A stretch of 19,221 bases of DNA from JBBSWA01 sp038046485 (lineage in GTDB: Archaea; Nanobdellota; Nanobdellia; Woesearchaeales; SM23-78): contig JBBSWA010000045.1 in NCBI GenBank assembly GCA_038046485.1, positions 1-19,221 of the forward strand, given 5' to 3'. Positions 6,006 through 13,999 of this stretch are shown piece after piece. The notes beneath the pieces are model-generated. The model was not told the origin of the DNA. It did no database searches and saw nothing but the letters and a program-made list of their open reading frames with translations. Position numbers and translations under genes: made by a program. Numbering within the stretch: position 1 is the first letter of the stretch; each line of letters opens with the position of its first letter.

Positions 6006-7208
6006 TCACCTAATCCCAAAAAAGAACAACAACACCGGCAGGAGCAGGCAGCCCATGGTCTGTGTTCTGGCCACTTTCTTTAAGGCCGGAATGAGCCCCA
6101 CCATGGATGAGATGAACAAGACTAAAAGACCTAGCCAACCGGAAAGCCAATAGGCTAAGATGGTGACAAATGTGATGATGAGCCAGCAGAGCAAAGCATA
6201 ATTGATTCTAGACATCCACTTGGAAAAAACCTTACCAATGGTTAAGGTCAACCAGACTGAAAAACCTCCAGCCACGAGCGAAACCACTAGAAACCATATG
6301 GATAGCGAAAGACCTAATTGCCCTGTTAATTCTCTTAAGACAATGATCGAGCCGTTTCTTGCCTTATCTAAAACGAGTAAGGCAGCTATGGAGAGGACCA
6401 TTCCGACGGTGTTGATGGCGCCTTGCAAGATCATAAAGCCGTGATCTCCTAAGTCTTTGAAGACCTGTAAGGAGATGACCGCTGCAATCGCACCACTTAC
6501 TCCTGGCAAGACGGCTGTGATAAACCCTGAAGAGACTCCTGCTGCTAAGGCTTTGAAGGTTTTGTTTTCATCTAGTTCGGTGGTATCTAAAATGTGTTGC
6601 TCGGGGATTGGATTTTTGTCTTTTAGACTGATGAGTAGCGTTGCGATGCCGAAGAGACCGGATAAGAGAGGAAAGAGAGGATCTTGCAAGGGCAAACTAA
6701 ACACTAAACACCCGAGCATACCTGACAATAGAAAAACAACGAAGGCCCAGGTTTTTTCCTTCTCCCGAAGCAACATGAATAAAACTACGATGAGTAAGAC
6801 CCATTTTGTATACGGAGCCACCCCTTCATAGAATCTTGTCAGGTAAACAAACAAGGGAAAGAAAGCGATGCCAATGAGCAAAGCTCCAAAACTGCCTAAG
6901 ATGGTTAACTTAACCGCCATCAAGCCATTTCCCCGCAACAAGTATCGATGCCCGGGTAGAACACCTAAGGCTGTGCTGGAATCCGGCGCTCCTAGGAAAA
7001 TCGAAGGAATGGTGTCTAAGAAGGTATGCGTGATGCTCATCGACATGATGAAGGTAGCTAATGCAAGTAAAGAGAAGTATGGGAGAAGAAAGGGAGTAAA
7101 TTGCAAGATGAGTAGTGAGACTAAGTTGATGTGAACACCTGGGGTGAGGCCGGTAAGGATGCCTGTGGTTATGCCTAAGAACAACGCTAGGATGAGTTCA
7201 AGGAACAT
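6006..7208 (-). CDS. TctA-family (COG1784) integral membrane transporter
   Basis: A 400-residue, very hydrophobic protein with about 10 membrane helices. It contains two TctA/DUF112-type glycine-proline motifs: GILTGLTPGVHINL near residues 16-29, and GFITAVLPGVSGAIAAV in the second half (about 230-248). This two-repeat layout is typical of the archaeal branch of the tricarboxylate transporter large subunit, shorter than bacterial TctA (about 500 aa). No TctB or TctC partner is nearby, as is usual for the archaeal branch, so the substrate and coupling are unknown. A T-rich TATA-like stretch (TTTTTTAAGA, about 7230-7240) lies about 27 nt before the ATG. The RelE-like toxin gene follows in the same transcript. 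Confidence 0.85.
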   Translation of the reverse strand: MFLELILALFLGITTGILTGLTPGVHINLVSLLILQFTPFLLPYFSLLALATFIMSMSITHTFLDTIPSIFLGAPDSSTALGVLPGHRYLLRGNGLMAVKLTILGSFGALLIGIAFFPLFVYLTRFYEGVAPYTKWVLLIVVLFMLLREKEKTWAFVVFLLSGMLGCLVFSLPLQDPLFPLLSGLFGIATLLISLKDKNPIPEQHILDTTELDENKTFKALAAGVSSGFITAVLPGVSGAIAAVISLQVFKDLGDHGFMILQGAINTVGMVLSIAALLVLDKARNGSIIVLRELTGQLGLSLSIWFLVVSLVAGGFSVWLTLTIGKVFSKWMSRINYALLCWLIITFVTILAYWLSGWLGLLVLFISSMVGLIPALKKVARTQTMGCLLLPVLLFFFGIR

Positions 7209-7309
7209 GATCTTAGCGAATCTATCTTCTTAAAAAAGACGATCTTGGGAAATACGGAAGAAAAACGGAGAACATGGATAAAAAATGGAAATAATGGAAT
7301 ACTGACGAG

Positions 7310-7329
7310 CGCCTCGGAAAAAAGAGGCG
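7310..7329 (-). terminator. Hairpin with a T-rich loop after the Lrp-type gene
   Basis: CGCCTC (7310-7315) pairs with GAGGCG (7324-7329) around an 8-nt loop that reads as a T tract on the minus strand. It begins 8 nt beyond the stop of the regulator gene. The T run could itself serve as an archaeal termination signal, separating this gene from the permease downstream. Confidence 0.45.
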
Positions 7330-7336
7330 ATCACAT

Positions 7337-8296
7337 CTAGAACGGCACGTAATTTAACTTCAACAACTTACTGTTGATCATGGTCTCATAAGAACCAATA
7401 ATCGTGCTGAATTCTTGCTTTAACTCCGTCATGAACTCATTCAGATCATTGATGTCTGTAATGGCAGCATTGATCTCGAAATCAAAATACCCAATGCGCT
7501 TCGAACAATACATCACATTGCTTTTTAAGGCACACCAGGACACTAGGCGCTCCTCATCTTGATGCGAGGCTTGCCTCACGCGCAACATCACCACGTAATG
7601 ATACACCCCCAACTTATTCAGATTCAACATCACCCGATAGGCATTCACCATGCTTTTACTCAACTTTTTCAAGCGGTATTTTACCACATCCAAGGAAAGC
7701 TTGGTTTTCCTTGCTAATTCCACCATCGGAGTATTTGCTCCTTGGGAAAGCTCTCTTAAGATTTTCTTATCCTCTTCATCGATCGCTTCTGTTTTACCCT
7801 CTCCTGAATACCTTTCCATCTTGGGCCACTCTTTTTTCTCCCCGAGCAACCACTTGTTTAACTTAAACACCTTCGAATATACAAGAATACTCACCCAATA
7901 ATCCACGACCAACTCCTTAAACTGTGACTTCAACCGAATCAAGAAATCATCCAATTCCCGAATGGATTGCACGGCCAAGGTCGCGGAGTAATCAAAGGCC
8001 CCTTCTGTTTTTAAGGCATGGATGACTTGCTTATCCTTTAGCAAGAACTCGACAAAATCCCCTTCCAAGCCTGATCTTGCATTGAGAATCTTGAAATACA
8101 CCTTGTAGGTCTTATACCCTAAAAGCCCCAGGTTTACTGAGCAGATGTATTTTGTAATAACCCCCTCTTTTTCTAGCTTTTGAATCCGATACGCCACCAC
8201 GTTGCGACTCAGGCGCAGGTCCTTTGCTAACCTAGAAAGAGGCACGCGGCAATTCACATCCAAGGCACACAGTATTTTCTTAGCTATTCGATCCAT
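7337..8296 (-). CDS. Tandem Lrp/AsnC-type transcription regulator
   Basis: A 319-residue DNA-binding regulator made of two Lrp/AsnC-like halves. The first helix-turn-helix is near residues 5-50 (containing LSRLAKDLRLSRNVVAYRIQ) and is followed by an alpha/beta RAM-like sensing domain. A second helix-turn-helix (about 172-215, with MVELARKTKLSLDVVKYRLK) is followed by another alpha/beta domain. Such double Lrp proteins of about 320 aa are, from memory, common in DPANN archaea. I chose the ATG at 8296 over one six codons upstream because it lies 26 nt from the TATA box at 8315-8330, giving a leaderless mRNA. The gene diverges from the CoA-synthesis operon and could control it or the adjacent permease; the sequence does not decide this. 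Confidence 0.88.
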   Translation of the reverse strand: MDRIAKKILCALDVNCRVPLSRLAKDLRLSRNVVAYRIQKLEKEGVITKYICSVNLGLLGYKTYKVYFKILNARSGLEGDFVEFLLKDKQVIHALKTEGAFDYSATLAVQSIRELDDFLIRLKSQFKELVVDYWVSILVYSKVFKLNKWLLGEKKEWPKMERYSGEGKTEAIDEEDKKILRELSQGANTPMVELARKTKLSLDVVKYRLKKLSKSMVNAYRVMLNLNKLGVYHYVVMLRVRQASHQDEERLVSWCALKSNVMYCSKRIGYFDFEINAAITDINDLNEFMTELKQEFSTIIGSYETMINSKLLKLNYVPF

Positions 8297-8314
8297 AATC
8301 GCTAAAAAGAGCAA

Positions 8315-8330
8315 TTTATTTATATATTTT
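8315..8330 (-). promoter_or_regulatory. TATA box of the Lrp-type gene
   Basis: The A/T run reads AAAATATATAAATAAA on the minus strand and is centred about 26 nt before the ATG at 8296. This spacing supports that start over the longer reading frame. Confidence 0.6.
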
Positions 8331-8360
8331 ACCCATTTTACTTAATTTTTTATCACTCTT

Positions 8361-8367
8361 TTTATAT
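8361..8367 (+). promoter_or_regulatory. TATA box of the CoA-synthesis operon
   Basis: TTTATAT in a T-rich stretch is centred 27 nt upstream of the ATG at 8391, implying a leaderless first gene. It lies only about 35 nt from the divergent promoter of the Lrp-type regulator, so one bound regulator could affect both. Confidence 0.55.
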
Positions 8368-8390
8368 TCTTTCCTTGCTTTACAGGCTTT

Positions 8391-8630
8391 ATGAACAGAA
8401 GAGATCAACGCTTGGAGCATATAATTAGTAAAGATCCACGCCTGGATCAACTGGTAAGTAACATCTACACCGTGCACGATGATGCCCTAGGTGGATATTA
8501 CAGTAGCGGAATGTTCAATGCTTTTACTCATCTCGGCCGAGTTGAGCTCTGCCGAGACCTAATCCAAAAAATAAACGAACTGTATCAAACAAGGTACGAA
8601 GTGCCTGAACCTCCTAGACCAAGATGGTGA
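8391..8630 (+). CDS. Small hypothetical protein leading the CoA operon (79 aa)
   Basis: I do not recognise this protein. It is soluble and mostly helical, with an Arg-rich start (MNRRDQRLEHII), a central glycine/tyrosine segment (DDALGGYYSSGMFNAFTHLG) and a proline-rich tail ending PPRPRW. The ATG fits a leaderless transcript. Its stop is 4 nt before the start of the CoaD-CoaE fusion, so the genes are co-transcribed. A role linked to CoA synthesis is possible from context only. Confidence 0.72.
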   Translation: MNRRDQRLEHIISKDPRLDQLVSNIYTVHDDALGGYYSSGMFNAFTHLGRVELCRDLIQKINELYQTRYEVPEPPRPRW

Positions 8631-8634
8631 AAAT

Positions 8635-9762
8635 ATGACCCAAGCTTTGTACGCCTTCAGTGCCGATCCAATCCATAATGGACACATTGACCTGATCGCG
8701 CGCGCTGCCGGGCATTTCGAACACCTCACAGCTGTTATTGCTGTAAACGGCGGCAAAAGCTACACCTTCTCCCTTGAAGAGCGCCTTGACATGGCCCGAC
8801 ACAGCCTTGAACACCTATCCAATGTAACGGTCACTTCCTTTCCTAGACTTCTTGTCGACTATGCTTACCAACAAGGCATTCCAGTCATTATCAAAGGAGT
8901 ACGCGACTCGGCTGACTACACCTATGAAAAACTATTGTATGAGGTTGGAGAAACACAGCAAACAGGCATTGAAACCTTCCTTCTCCCTGCTCATCGCGAC
9001 AAAGCTCACATTAGTTCTACGGCCGTCAAGGAAATCCAACGCAATCAAGGCGACATCCATGAATACGTACCGCTCTATGTCAAACAGAAATTGGAAGCTA
9101 GAATATCTGGACAGTATATCCTCGGCGTAATTGGAGACATGGGCTGCGGCAAAAGCTACGTCAGCCAAAAGTTTGCTGAAATTGGACAGCAAAAAGACAT
9201 AACCGTTCACCCCATCGAACTGGACCACATTGGACACTGCATTCTCCGCGCCCTAAAAGAACCGGCTTATCAAGCTACACGAGACCAAATCGCCGAACGA
9301 TTCGGAAAACACCTTCAAAAACCAGATGGAAGCATCCGTCGAAAGGAACTCGGCGAAATCGTCTTCGGAAACCCTGAAGAATTAGAAGCATTCAACCAAC
9401 TACTGCTTCACCCGATCCTTACCCACTTACGAAAAGAACTCTACGGAAAACAAGGACTCATCCTCCTCAATGCCGCCCTGCTCGCTGAAACCAACACCAC
9501 CTACCTCTGCAACCACAACGTGCTGCTTGTGGAAGCAAATGCCCCCCTCCAAGAACAGCGCCTGAAAGCACGAGGCCTCACCCCTGAACAAATTCAAAAA
9601 CGCCTTCAGAGCCAATATCGCTCTTCTCAAAAAGAACAACACCTCCTGGAACAGATCCGAAAAGATCGTAATGGTAGGCTATGGAAGCTGGACAACAATG
9701 GCACCCCTGCCCTAGAACCGCTCCTCGACTCCATTGTGGAAACTCTCCACGTGAAACCATGA
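8635..9762 (+). CDS. Fused phosphopantetheine adenylyltransferase and dephospho-CoA kinase
   Basis: A 375-residue bifunctional enzyme for the last two steps of coenzyme A synthesis. Residues 1-155 are a bacterial-type PPAT (CoaD family): the nucleotidyltransferase motif HNGH (14-17), FSLEER (45-50), the LLVDYA and IKGVRDSADY segments (72-95), and ISSTAVKEI (126-134). Residues about 161-375 are a dephospho-CoA kinase (CoaE family): a P-loop GDMGCGKS (167-174), an LDHIGH segment (196-201), RRKELGEIVF (235-244) before a HP pair at 259-260, and a lid-type region near 308-330. Archaea normally use a different PPAT (COG1019) and a GTP-dependent DPCK (DUF359), so both halves look bacterial in origin. 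Eukaryotic CoA synthase has the same order but a different PPAT type. It overlaps the next gene by ATGA. Confidence 0.9.
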   Translation: MTQALYAFSADPIHNGHIDLIARAAGHFEHLTAVIAVNGGKSYTFSLEERLDMARHSLEHLSNVTVTSFPRLLVDYAYQQGIPVIIKGVRDSADYTYEKLLYEVGETQQTGIETFLLPAHRDKAHISSTAVKEIQRNQGDIHEYVPLYVKQKLEARISGQYILGVIGDMGCGKSYVSQKFAEIGQQKDITVHPIELDHIGHCILRALKEPAYQATRDQIAERFGKHLQKPDGSIRRKELGEIVFGNPEELEAFNQLLLHPILTHLRKELYGKQGLILLNAALLAETNTTYLCNHNVLLVEANAPLQEQRLKARGLTPEQIQKRLQSQYRSSQKEQHLLEQIRKDRNGRLWKLDNNGTPALEPLLDSIVETLHVKP

Positions 9763-10388
9763 ACCTACAAACTCAATGGAAAACGCTCTGCCAAAAAATG
9801 CAAACAACGGGCGATGTTGAATTAGCTTATTGGCGCTTGCACCTCTACTACACAGAACCTCATCGTGCTTACCACACCCTTGAACACATTGCAGAAGGAT
9901 TGCAAGACCTGAAAGATGCGATCCATTACGCAGAACACCCCACTGCTGTTGAGATGGCCTGGTGGCACCACGACGCTGTTTATCAAATAGGCAAAAAAGA
10001 CAACGAAGAAAACAGTGCGCTGCTTGCAGCCATTCAATGCCTTAAACTAGGACTTCCTAATGCTTTCGCACAGAGAACTGGAGAACTTGTTCTAGCAACG
10101 CAGCACCTAGAACCTCCCAAAGACATCGATGCTCAATTGCTTGTGGATACAGATCTATCTATTCTTGGCAAACCTGATGAAGTCTTTGATCGGTACGAAC
10201 ACAGCATCTGGACTGAGTACGTGCAAAACGATGGAGTGCCTGAAACATTTTTTAAAACAAGAAGAGCTGAAATCCTGGAACAGTTTCTTAGACACCCCAC
10301 CATTTACACTACTGAATTCTACCGCGCAAAATATGAAGGAAAAGCAAGGGAAAACCTGGAACGAAGCATACGGCAATTGCGACGTTGA
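9759..10388 (+). CDS. HD-superfamily metal-dependent phosphohydrolase (COG4339-like)
   Basis: A 209-residue soluble helical protein. Metal-binding residues of the HD fold are visible: H39 and H43 in YHTLEHI, the HHD triplet at 70-72, and D130/D132 in LLVDTDLSILG. YHTLEHI together with WHHDAVY is characteristic of the small COG4339 family, mostly bacterial and without a firmly known substrate. The start is the ATG overlapping the CoaD-CoaE stop as ATGA, which fixes it over the longer frame from 9681. The last gene of the operon; acting on a nucleotide or phosphorylated intermediate is likely from the fold, and a link to CoA metabolism is only contextual. Confidence 0.85.
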   Translation: MNLQTQWKTLCQKMQTTGDVELAYWRLHLYYTEPHRAYHTLEHIAEGLQDLKDAIHYAEHPTAVEMAWWHHDAVYQIGKKDNEENSALLAAIQCLKLGLPNAFAQRTGELVLATQHLEPPKDIDAQLLVDTDLSILGKPDEVFDRYEHSIWTEYVQNDGVPETFFKTRRAEILEQFLRHPTIYTTEFYRAKYEGKARENLERSIRQLRR

Positions 10389-10456
10389 TCGAACGAGTTG
10401 CTCTCCACCCTGATTTTACCAATTTAATACTATTATATAGTACTAAAAGTATAATG

Positions 10457-10466
10457 TTTTTAAATA
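10457..10466 (+). promoter_or_regulatory. TATA box of the amidase-ligase operon
   Basis: TTTTTAAATA is centred about 25 nt upstream of the ATG at 10486, so the operon's first mRNA is probably leaderless. Just upstream (10429-10454) lies an A/T-rich stretch with the partly palindromic ACTATTATATAGT and two AGTA/AGTACT elements, which could bind a regulator. Confidence 0.5.
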
Positions 10467-10485
10467 GCTTACTCGTCCGTTTCTT

Positions 10486-11200
10486 ATGATAATTGAGCCA
10501 ACCTCCTTAAACGGACTCCCCACCTATACCTGCAATTACCCTATGAAGGATAAAGAGCTTGAAGCATCGCAAGGAACTAAAGAAATCTACATCCACAATG
10601 CTGCTCCTAAATACCGTGACCTTGACTGCCTGGCCGAATTCCACTTTCAACGAGGATGGGCTGCCATTGGATACCACTTCTGCATTGATGCAGACGGCAG
10701 TATTTTCGCAACCCGTCCCTTACAATACATGGGCGCCCACGTATACGGAAGAAACCGGCAATCCATTGGAATCGCCTTCTTCGATCTTTCTACCTGCGTT
10801 CGTGAAAAAAAAGCCATGGACGCGTTCTTATCCCTCACCCAGCGACTCAAAGAAATAACTGGTGAAGAGCTACCTATTAAATCCCATACTCAAGGCCAAA
10901 TCGAATACTTAAACCAAACCTTACAAGCCTATAACCAAGCCTTCCCTCACACTGCACTCGACTCAATCTCCATCCCCCCCAATTACTTAACTCCTGCAAT
11001 TTTAACATCACTTCAAGATGAATTCCAAACGCNNNNNNNNNNAAACGCGATTGATGACTGAAGGTTCTCGGTGGCTCGCGACTCCTAGAAAGAGATCACT
11101 ACTTAGAAAACTTAAAACACTTACCAACGCCCTGAAAGTATGTCCGGGCCCAGCTTATCATGCACTCAAACACCATGTTGAAACCACCCCACTTAGCTAG
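10486..11200 (+). CDS. N-acetylmuramoyl-L-alanine amidase / PGRP-fold protein, interrupted by an assembly gap
   Basis: The N-terminal part is an amidase_2/PGRP domain. YIHNAA (35-40) gives the first zinc His, H37. RGWAAIGYHFCIDADGSI followed by GAHVYGRN is the family core. SHTQGQ supplies H134, and after the gap VCPGPAY supplies the third ligand, C214. In characterised members this domain cuts the amide between N-acetylmuramic acid and L-alanine. The 10 Ns are flanked on both sides by AAACGC. Merging those copies restores one open frame that reads through to the stop at 11200, giving 232 aa. The region between the second and third ligands is about 80 residues, far longer than usual, so there is a helical, basic insertion. 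No signal peptide is visible. It heads the operon; peptidoglycan is not expected in an archaeon, so the substrate is open. Confidence 0.82.
11027..11048. other. Assembly gap of 10 Ns between overlapping contig ends
   Basis: Ns occupy 11033-11042. The six bases before (AAACGC, 11027-11032) equal the six after (11043-11048). Collapsing the 16 surplus positions keeps the amidase frame and joins QT to RLMTEG. The gap is therefore most simply a scaffolding artefact with no missing sequence. Confidence 0.8.
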
Positions 11201-12383
11201 AATTAAAAACCTCTTCCATCAAACCCTGGCACAAGCGAAGAGCCTCTACCATATACTCAGAGGGCCCTTTCCAGAAGACATTACTCCTGACCACATCCTT
11301 TCCCTCCTTGAATACGAACCATCCGGTAGAGACCTCGAAAGACGTATCGAATCAGGCATCCGACAAGAATTCCAAGGTACCACCCGGAAAAACTTAGAAC
11401 AGGCTCTACGCCAAAAAGCACAGGACTATCAAACTGAACTTGGAAAAGACACTGTTGTCTCCATCGGATTCAGAGACCTTCATGACCCCCATTTTTCATT
11501 CAGTATCAACACAGACCATATAGGCTGGGCGGCAAGCATCATCAAAATACCCGTCATGATCGAAGTCTACAAGAAAGCCCAGCAAGGAGCTCTACGCCTT
11601 GAAGACAAACTTGAAGTTACTCATCGCCACCCGCTGGAACCTTTTGATGCTGTTACTCTTATGAACCCCGGCACCCAAGTCCCTATCCAAAAACTCCTTC
11701 AATACATGATTGTGGACTCGGACAATGAAGCCACGAATATGCTCATCGAACGAGTCGGCCTCGACTCCATCAACCAAACCCTTCAAGAACTCGGGGCCAC
11801 ACGCACCATGCTTGGTCATTTATTAACTTATTACGTTCCCCGTAACCACTCTCCTTTCAATCCTGATGGAAGCAATGTCACCACAGCCCAAGATATGGCC
11901 CATTTATTACACCTTATCTACACGCAACGCATCGTCCACCCCAAAGCCTGTAAAGATATGATGCACCTACTCGAAACTCCTTCTACAAACTGCCTTGGTC
12001 TTTTCTTACCCTATGGAACCCGCGTAGGAAATAAAATTGGCAGTATCCATGATCTTATAAATGGAGATGACTTACATGATGTCGGTGTCATCAACCGAGA
12101 CTATGCCTTAAGCATTATGATCAACCGAATTACCCAACAACCTCTTGCGCACCCCCAACAATGCGCACGAGCTTTGGCAAATCCCCATCTTCGATTCCAA
12201 CTCTACCAAGAACTGCAACAATTACACCACCTTTTTTCAAGACACCACCGACAAGGCAATTCTCCTTTCGAATTTCGAATCCAGATTACCCCCCGTCTTG
12301 CCTTTCCCGATTATGGCCCGGCTATGTTCATTGGCAAGATTTCCAAAGCAGTCTATGATATTTACTATGAAGGAACACGATGA
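11160..12383 (+). CDS. Class A beta-lactamase-fold serine hydrolase
   Basis: A protein of up to 407 aa. Numbering from 11160, the three active-site motifs of the serine beta-lactamase/penicillin-recognising fold are S126-I-I-K129, S187-D188-N189, and K292-I-G294 in place of KTG. The omega-loop Glu (ExxLN) used by true class A beta-lactamases for deacylation is not visible, so it is better called a related hydrolase or transpeptidase than a resistance enzyme. About 95 extra N-terminal helical residues and about 65 C-terminal residues flank the domain. No signal peptide is present, so it appears cytoplasmic. The start is uncertain (ATG 11160 or 11175); both lie inside the end of the amidase gene and lack a clear ribosome site, suggesting coupling. 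It overlaps the ligase gene by ATGA. Confidence 0.8.
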   Translation: MHSNTMLKPPHLARIKNLFHQTLAQAKSLYHILRGPFPEDITPDHILSLLEYEPSGRDLERRIESGIRQEFQGTTRKNLEQALRQKAQDYQTELGKDTVVSIGFRDLHDPHFSFSINTDHIGWAASIIKIPVMIEVYKKAQQGALRLEDKLEVTHRHPLEPFDAVTLMNPGTQVPIQKLLQYMIVDSDNEATNMLIERVGLDSINQTLQELGATRTMLGHLLTYYVPRNHSPFNPDGSNVTTAQDMAHLLHLIYTQRIVHPKACKDMMHLLETPSTNCLGLFLPYGTRVGNKIGSIHDLINGDDLHDVGVINRDYALSIMINRITQQPLAHPQQCARALANPHLRFQLYQELQQLHHLFSRHHRQGNSPFEFRIQITPRLAFPDYGPAMFIGKISKAVYDIYYEGTR

Positions 12384-13999
12384 CTAACCCTCTTTACGTC
12401 GGCATTGAAAATGAGTTCCAACTCATGAAAGGGCTGAGCTATGAAGCATTCGGTGGTTATTTCCGTCAATGCCTATCCGAATACCCCCATCCTTATTATG
12501 AAAAAGGCCCAGCTGCTATCCGAACCCGAATCGGTAGTGCCATCTATGCAGATGGGCATGAGCCTGAAGTATGCACCCCCCCTGTTCTTGTCCGCCCAGG
12601 GGCGGCCACTGAAACTGCAGCCCTCCAATACTTAGCTAGAAGAGAATTATTCGAATTCCTCAAACCTTTTCCTGAGCTTAGCCTCATTGGATATAGCACC
12701 CACTGGAATATAGGCGGCCACCCACATTTGGAACGTTCCAGCTTTATGCAACACTTTGACGTCCTCTTTGCACTGTTCGGCCTCACCCCCCTTTCCATAG
12801 GCATAAACCTAAGAAATAAAGAACCTCGCTGGGAGCTTTTAACCGACTTCATCCCGGGCGAAGATCAAAACCAAGCCATGCTCAGTCTCCTCATGGCCGC
12901 CCGCGTGGGTTATGAATATGCACGACAATACGCTCCTTTTTTACACAGACAAGCTGCAAATGGTATGTGCCCAAACCCCACTCCGGACGGCCGGCACTCT
13001 CTTATCCCTGTAATCTTTCAAGATAACACCCCCAGACAGGTCTATGCCCAAGACTACCTTGAAATTTACTACGAACTCCTTGGCCCGGCCTTGCAAGCAT
13101 GCTCCACACGCGAAGAAATCAAAAACCTGGAAGACTTTGTCTCGGGGAAAAAAGCGCTTGAAATTGATCAATTTCGAAAATACGCGTACGTCTCGTTCTT
13201 TAAAGATGATGGCCATCTATCTTTTGATCAGCGACTCGCCCTTTCCCGCAATGCCTTTCAAGAAGATCGCCCCTTGCATTCCGAAAGTGCTGCTTGCTAC
13301 GGGGTTTATGCCACCCAACACATTGAGCATTCCCGCCCTGTCGAAATCATTTCTTTAGAATGGGATCAAGCCGAGATAAGAGACAAAAATGGAAATGACA
13401 CGAAACTTGAAGGCATTGAAGATATTATCCTATTCGGACGCACTCTCCAATCTAAGCGATACCCCACCTTTGCTCAAGACTATTTGGAACTCTCTACGCT
13501 TCTTAGATACGGCAACCGAGAAGTTCTAGCCAAAGCCCTTTCTGAAGGAACCCTTGGGAACCAAGTCGAGTCAACAAATTTTATGATACCTGAGCTTAAA
13601 AAACATAGACTGGTAAAAGAAAACAAGGGAGAAATCACGGTAACCCCTAAAGGTCAACAATTTGGAAGAATCCTTCTCTACCCCGTTCCCCCCCAGAGCA
13701 TTACTGCAACAGAGGCTCCGGACCTGGAAAAACGACTCCAGCAACTCAGAGATGAGACTCATCAATTGTACAACCCAGACCTGGACCCTTCTGACCACTA
13801 CCCTTTAAGCGAAGCTTTCAAATCCCCAAGTTATAGAAAAAAAAGGATCAAAGAAGGGATCCGCACGCTCTTGATCAGCCTAGCTGCTGCCACCGTCTTT
13901 GCTGCAGGCATTGTTTGTTACTCCATCCACCGAAACGATCAATACTATAAACAACTCAGCCATGAAAATACTCTCCCATTGAAAGAGGCGAAACCATGA
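12380..13999 (+). CDS. Membrane-anchored carboxylate-amine ligase (GCS/PafA-Dop-like)
   Basis: A 539-residue protein. The opening YVGIENEFQ (E10, E12) has the GxExE form of the metal-binding strand of glutamate-cysteine ligase-like amidoligases. IYADGHEPEVCTPPV (55-69) then resembles the LYVD-HPEYxTPEV motif of the Pup ligase PafA and deamidase Dop, and GYSTHWN (104-110) resembles their xGxHENY motif. Such enzymes use ATP to join a carboxylate to an amine. Residues about 370-430 look like a winged helix. A single membrane helix at about 494-515, with KKRIKEGIR on its N side, would anchor the catalytic part to the cytoplasmic face. Family assignment rests on motif pattern, not an alignment, and the true substrate is unknown. 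ATGA overlaps link it to both neighbours. Confidence 0.62.
   Translation: MTNPLYVGIENEFQLMKGLSYEAFGGYFRQCLSEYPHPYYEKGPAAIRTRIGSAIYADGHEPEVCTPPVLVRPGAATETAALQYLARRELFEFLKPFPELSLIGYSTHWNIGGHPHLERSSFMQHFDVLFALFGLTPLSIGINLRNKEPRWELLTDFIPGEDQNQAMLSLLMAARVGYEYARQYAPFLHRQAANGMCPNPTPDGRHSLIPVIFQDNTPRQVYAQDYLEIYYELLGPALQACSTREEIKNLEDFVSGKKALEIDQFRKYAYVSFFKDDGHLSFDQRLALSRNAFQEDRPLHSESAACYGVYATQHIEHSRPVEIISLEWDQAEIRDKNGNDTKLEGIEDIILFGRTLQSKRYPTFAQDYLELSTLLRYGNREVLAKALSEGTLGNQVESTNFMIPELKKHRLVKENKGEITVTPKGQQFGRILLYPVPPQSITATEAPDLEKRLQQLRDETHQLYNPDLDPSDHYPLSEAFKSPSYRKKRIKEGIRTLLISLAAATVFAAGIVCYSIHRNDQYYKQLSHENTLPLKEAKP

Noticed and set aside
11018..11200. A separate small gene straddling the N gap
   Set aside because: Its post-gap frame joins the amidase frame exactly when the duplicated AAACGC ends are merged, and it supplies the expected CPGP motif.
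11160..12383. An antibiotic-resistance beta-lactamase
   Set aside because: The deacylating Glu motif and any signal peptide are missing, and the context is a peptide ligase/amidase operon, not a resistance island.
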